From assembly GCA_965153355.1 (NCBI GenBank), contig OZ231128.1, forward strand, positions 36,332,001 through 36,396,000: DNA of 64,000 nucleotides, given 5' to 3'. The position numbers were made by a program, and so were the translations under genes. Origin of the DNA: Flaccisagitta enflata. Taxonomy: Eukaryota; Chaetognatha; Sagittoidea; Aphragmophora. The notes beneath the pieces were generated by a model that saw only the letters and a list, made by a program, of their open reading frames with translations, did no database searches and was not told where the DNA came from. Shown in pieces: positions 62,601 to 64,000 of this stretch (position 1 is its first letter; each line of letters starts with the position of its first letter).

Positions 62601-63998
62601 AGCTCTTGTTGGTACAAAGTTGTCCGACAACTTTTTCACCTCTTCCTTGTAAGGAATTTTGACCATGTACTGCTGGTTCACATCATCATAAGTGATGGTC
62701 TTCTTGAACTCTTCATGTACCTTTTCATCAACAAGATTTTTGATTTTGGAGTTTGGATTCGGGCATTCTTCCAATTTCCAAAATTTCTCCAAGACATTTT
62801 CCAATGCCACAACCTGTGTCAGGTTTGTTGATGTAAAGTTTGAAGCATTTTGTCTTATACTACCTGATAAGACCCAACCAAACAAAGTTTGGATTGCACA
62901 TGGCTCTCCTGGGTTACCAACTCTCTTGTTTCCAGTCTGTATGTGATCAGCATATTCATTGCCAATTAGCAACTCAACTTCAGTTGCATCACGTGGATAA
63001 TCATCTGCAAACTGAATGTCCGCCAAATGAGGATATTCTGTGCAAGGATCAAGTCTGATTGCATCCATATCAACTGTGAGCTTCTCTGATGGAGAGACTA
63101 CCGCTTCCATCTCACAGTAACGGTTATCTTTGGTGCAAAGACTGATCTTGACCACATCGTAAAGTTCAGGTGAACGGTGTTCACCTGAAAATGCTGTTGC
63201 AACAGCAAGCAGCACTCGTCTTATCACAGGCAATTTCAACATTTTTGCAGTTCTTTGCAAAATCCATGTGGTCTGAGAACCATCATCAATGACTGACCGA
63301 ATTGTCAAATTTGGTCTTTCTTTCGGAACAGCTTTGAAGTTCTTCAAAACTGTCAGTCCTTCTTTCTTTTGAGGCACATGATGAAGTGAATTACAGCAAG
63401 TTTTCACGGCTGGCGATGACTCAGGTTTGGAGACTGTTGTTGATGAAACAGTAAATGTTGATGTTGGAGATGCAGTCTTTGCATCATCACTCATGGGTGG
63501 TTTTCCCCAGTGCAGGAGTGTGTGGTGAGGTTTTTGGCACACTCTGCACTTGATTGGTGACTTACAAGTCTTTGGGAAATGATCTTTGGTGATTGGCATC
63601 AAACATTTTTGACAATGCTTCTTTTTGAAGATGAAATCAGACCTTTCTTTTGGTGAAAGTTTTTTGAATTTTTCGCAATTGAAAATTCTGTGATCTTTGT
63701 CACAACAGAAGCATGTCACCTCTCTACTTGCAGTAGTGAGCATCAATGTAGTCTTTGCCCGTGTGTCTTTGTTTTTTGCATCAATTTTTTGTTCAGATGC
63801 TGTGCCATAACATTGCAGCTTTTCATGCAAAAAGTCCAACAGCTTTTTTGTTGAAAATGAATCATCATCATTGATCTCTTCGCGCCATTTTTGCAAAATT
63901 TCCTTTGACATGAGTTCCTCAACAAAGGGTACTATTATCCAAGACCCATTGTCCATGTCTATGCCATACTCAGCAAGACATCTCATTGAGGTTTCCAA
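59664..63998 (-). CDS. BEL/Pao Pol polyprotein, uninterrupted, 5-prime end outside window
   Basis: 1444 codons with no stop. Knuckles: CFCCDKDHRIFNC (97-108), CQKC (129-132), CRVCQKPHHTLLH (151-163). Protease: VIDDGSQTTW (236-245). RT: FVSDVKKMFWQIKI (573-586) and ELYMDDVPGG (646-655). RNase H: FVDASE (807-812), RMELLG (846-851), WTDST (876-880), NPADIPSRG (923-931). Integrase: HISNLHTG...CMTC (1095-1133), GLDYAGPL (1163-1170), YSDNAS (1229-1234), WWGGFWERLVR (1257-1267). A DUF5641-like tail ends NLVLLEGCED. Together these proteins copy RNA to DNA and insert it. All catalytic residues are present, so the copy is young or active. The frame most likely continues into Gag beyond 63998; a start at the methionine there is not supported. 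Confidence 0.95.
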   Translation of the reverse strand: METSMRCLAEYGIDMDNGSWIIVPFVEELMSKEILQKWREEINDDDSFSTKKLLDFLHEKLQCYGTASEQKIDAKNKDTRAKTTLMLTTASREVTCFCCDKDHRIFNCEKFKKLSPKERSDFIFKKKHCQKCLMPITKDHFPKTCKSPIKCRVCQKPHHTLLHWGKPPMSDDAKTASPTSTFTVSSTTVSKPESSPAVKTCCNSLHHVPQKKEGLTVLKNFKAVPKERPNLTIRSVIDDGSQTTWILQRTAKMLKLPVIRRVLLAVATAFSGEHRSPELYDVVKISLCTKDNRYCEMEAVVSPSEKLTVDMDAIRLDPCTEYPHLADIQFADDYPRDATEVELLIGNEYADHIQTGNKRVGNPGEPCAIQTLFGWVLSGSIRQNASNFTSTNLTQVVALENVLEKFWKLEECPNPNSKIKNLVDEKVHEEFKKTITYDDVNQQYMVKIPYKEEVKKLSDNFVPTRALYWKQQAILKNDPEKRATVQKIFDEQFDLGVLELVSDADTPAGGVHYLPWHLVLRPGHPTTPVRIVKNASFKGKFGISLNSAQHVGPNLLPDIVGSILRFRSRKIAFVSDVKKMFWQIKIPVEQQDLHRIITPKGIARQTSVMFGESSSPFLSMATCEYHAQRDDIQQKFPKACEFVENELYMDDVPGGCDSVDDGVDILTQIKGFFGSMHMKVHKINSNNKELLSMIEGTDDSEEAAVLGLQWHTNHDSLRVPNKEWDKTPTTKREFLQKIASFWDPIGGRSPLICKGKMIMQKIWQLGSDWDQLLSDELKREVEEFRKATVVDFEIPRFFGDPTVLHIFVDASESAYAAVAYAFSERGSCFLMSKTRVKPIKVVSLPRMELLGAVLGSRLLAFLHEEVFKSGIETFLWTDSTIALGWIESSSARYKPFVGNRIAEIQRTCGSHGVKCMWVPGDDNPADIPSRGIWPLDEKQSKLWIEGPEFIKTGDWPNQPVMEKPDIEQRKVAVNITQVREPVISLERYSSLEKLVRIMMYVIRFCCPLGARANNSIAQQRKRALAKLISQEQKTFFSEEYECLQKNRAIPRNSRLIQFNPILEDGLIKMSGRVNKNIIILPNKSHLTRLLIRDVHISNLHTGSNQTLANLRQKYWIIKGMTTVKAETQSCMTCKRINKPMCQQMMADLPDFRKTALPPFSHVGLDYAGPLLIKPRRDSTSQAEKRWICLFTCASTRGVHLEIVNDQSTEEFLMAFARFSCRRGKPLNIYSDNASTFKKAAKELPDVIWQFNPPAAPWWGGFWERLVRSIKTPMKKVLGQSLITDKELATLIIRIEEQINSRPLTPIVDDPDQVPLTPAEMLIGRPLQQPTDPWPDIPPSKMAFSVRLKYLKSLQENWTKRWVNEYVPTLQPRQKWHQGSKNITPGSLVLLKKENLKRHLWPLARVKETHVGRDGHVRSVTLQDNKGKTIKRPIQNLVLLEGCED

Positions 63999-64000
63999 TG

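Overview
This window is genomic DNA from an animal, most likely an aquatic bilaterian invertebrate. The evidence is spliced genes with GT/AG introns, a secretin-type (class B) neuropeptide GPCR, BEL/Pao, LINE and Penelope-type retroelements, many short DNA transposons, and an extreme load of microsatellites. The species cannot be named from sequence alone. Ten Ns at 10100-10109 mark an assembly join.

Layout. 1-1311 is one copy of a long repeat; a second copy at 18500-20425 carries an extra block of about 600 bp. 2271-10012 is a frameshifted BEL/Pao retrotransposon with a glutamine-rich Gag. 12282-50331 is a class B GPCR gene that I assembled from ten small exons whose phases all agree (377 codons, six hormone-domain cysteines, seven helices). 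Its first intron (about 20 kb) and second intron (about 10 kb) are packed with repeats. The second intron also holds a separate same-strand eight-exon gene at 35743-41164 (1018 codons). That gene has the layout of a large uncharacterised transposase-like family: an N-terminal coiled coil, a DDE-like core and a basic C-terminal tail.

50332-59650 holds short inverted-repeat elements, a decayed Penelope-like GIY-YIG endonuclease (minus strand), an internally deleted LINE with four C-terminal zinc fingers (minus strand), and microsatellites. 59664-63998 is an uninterrupted 1444-codon BEL/Pao Pol frame on the minus strand, running off the window.

One dispersed repeat family stands out. Elements of about 120-330 bp start with ACAAGGCC, carry a GGAC/GACC tetranucleotide core and end in a small hairpin followed by AAAA. 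The hairpin sequence differs between subfamilies but the pairing is kept. Copies occur throughout 11-54 kb, nested in one another and in at least one hybrid form. Together with hAT-, Tc1/mariner- and pogo-like miniature elements with clear target-site duplications, they make up much of the intronic DNA.

The GPCR and the nested gene are the only two genes I regard as plausible host genes, and the nested one may itself be mobile or domesticated. Everything else is mobile, repetitive or unassigned.
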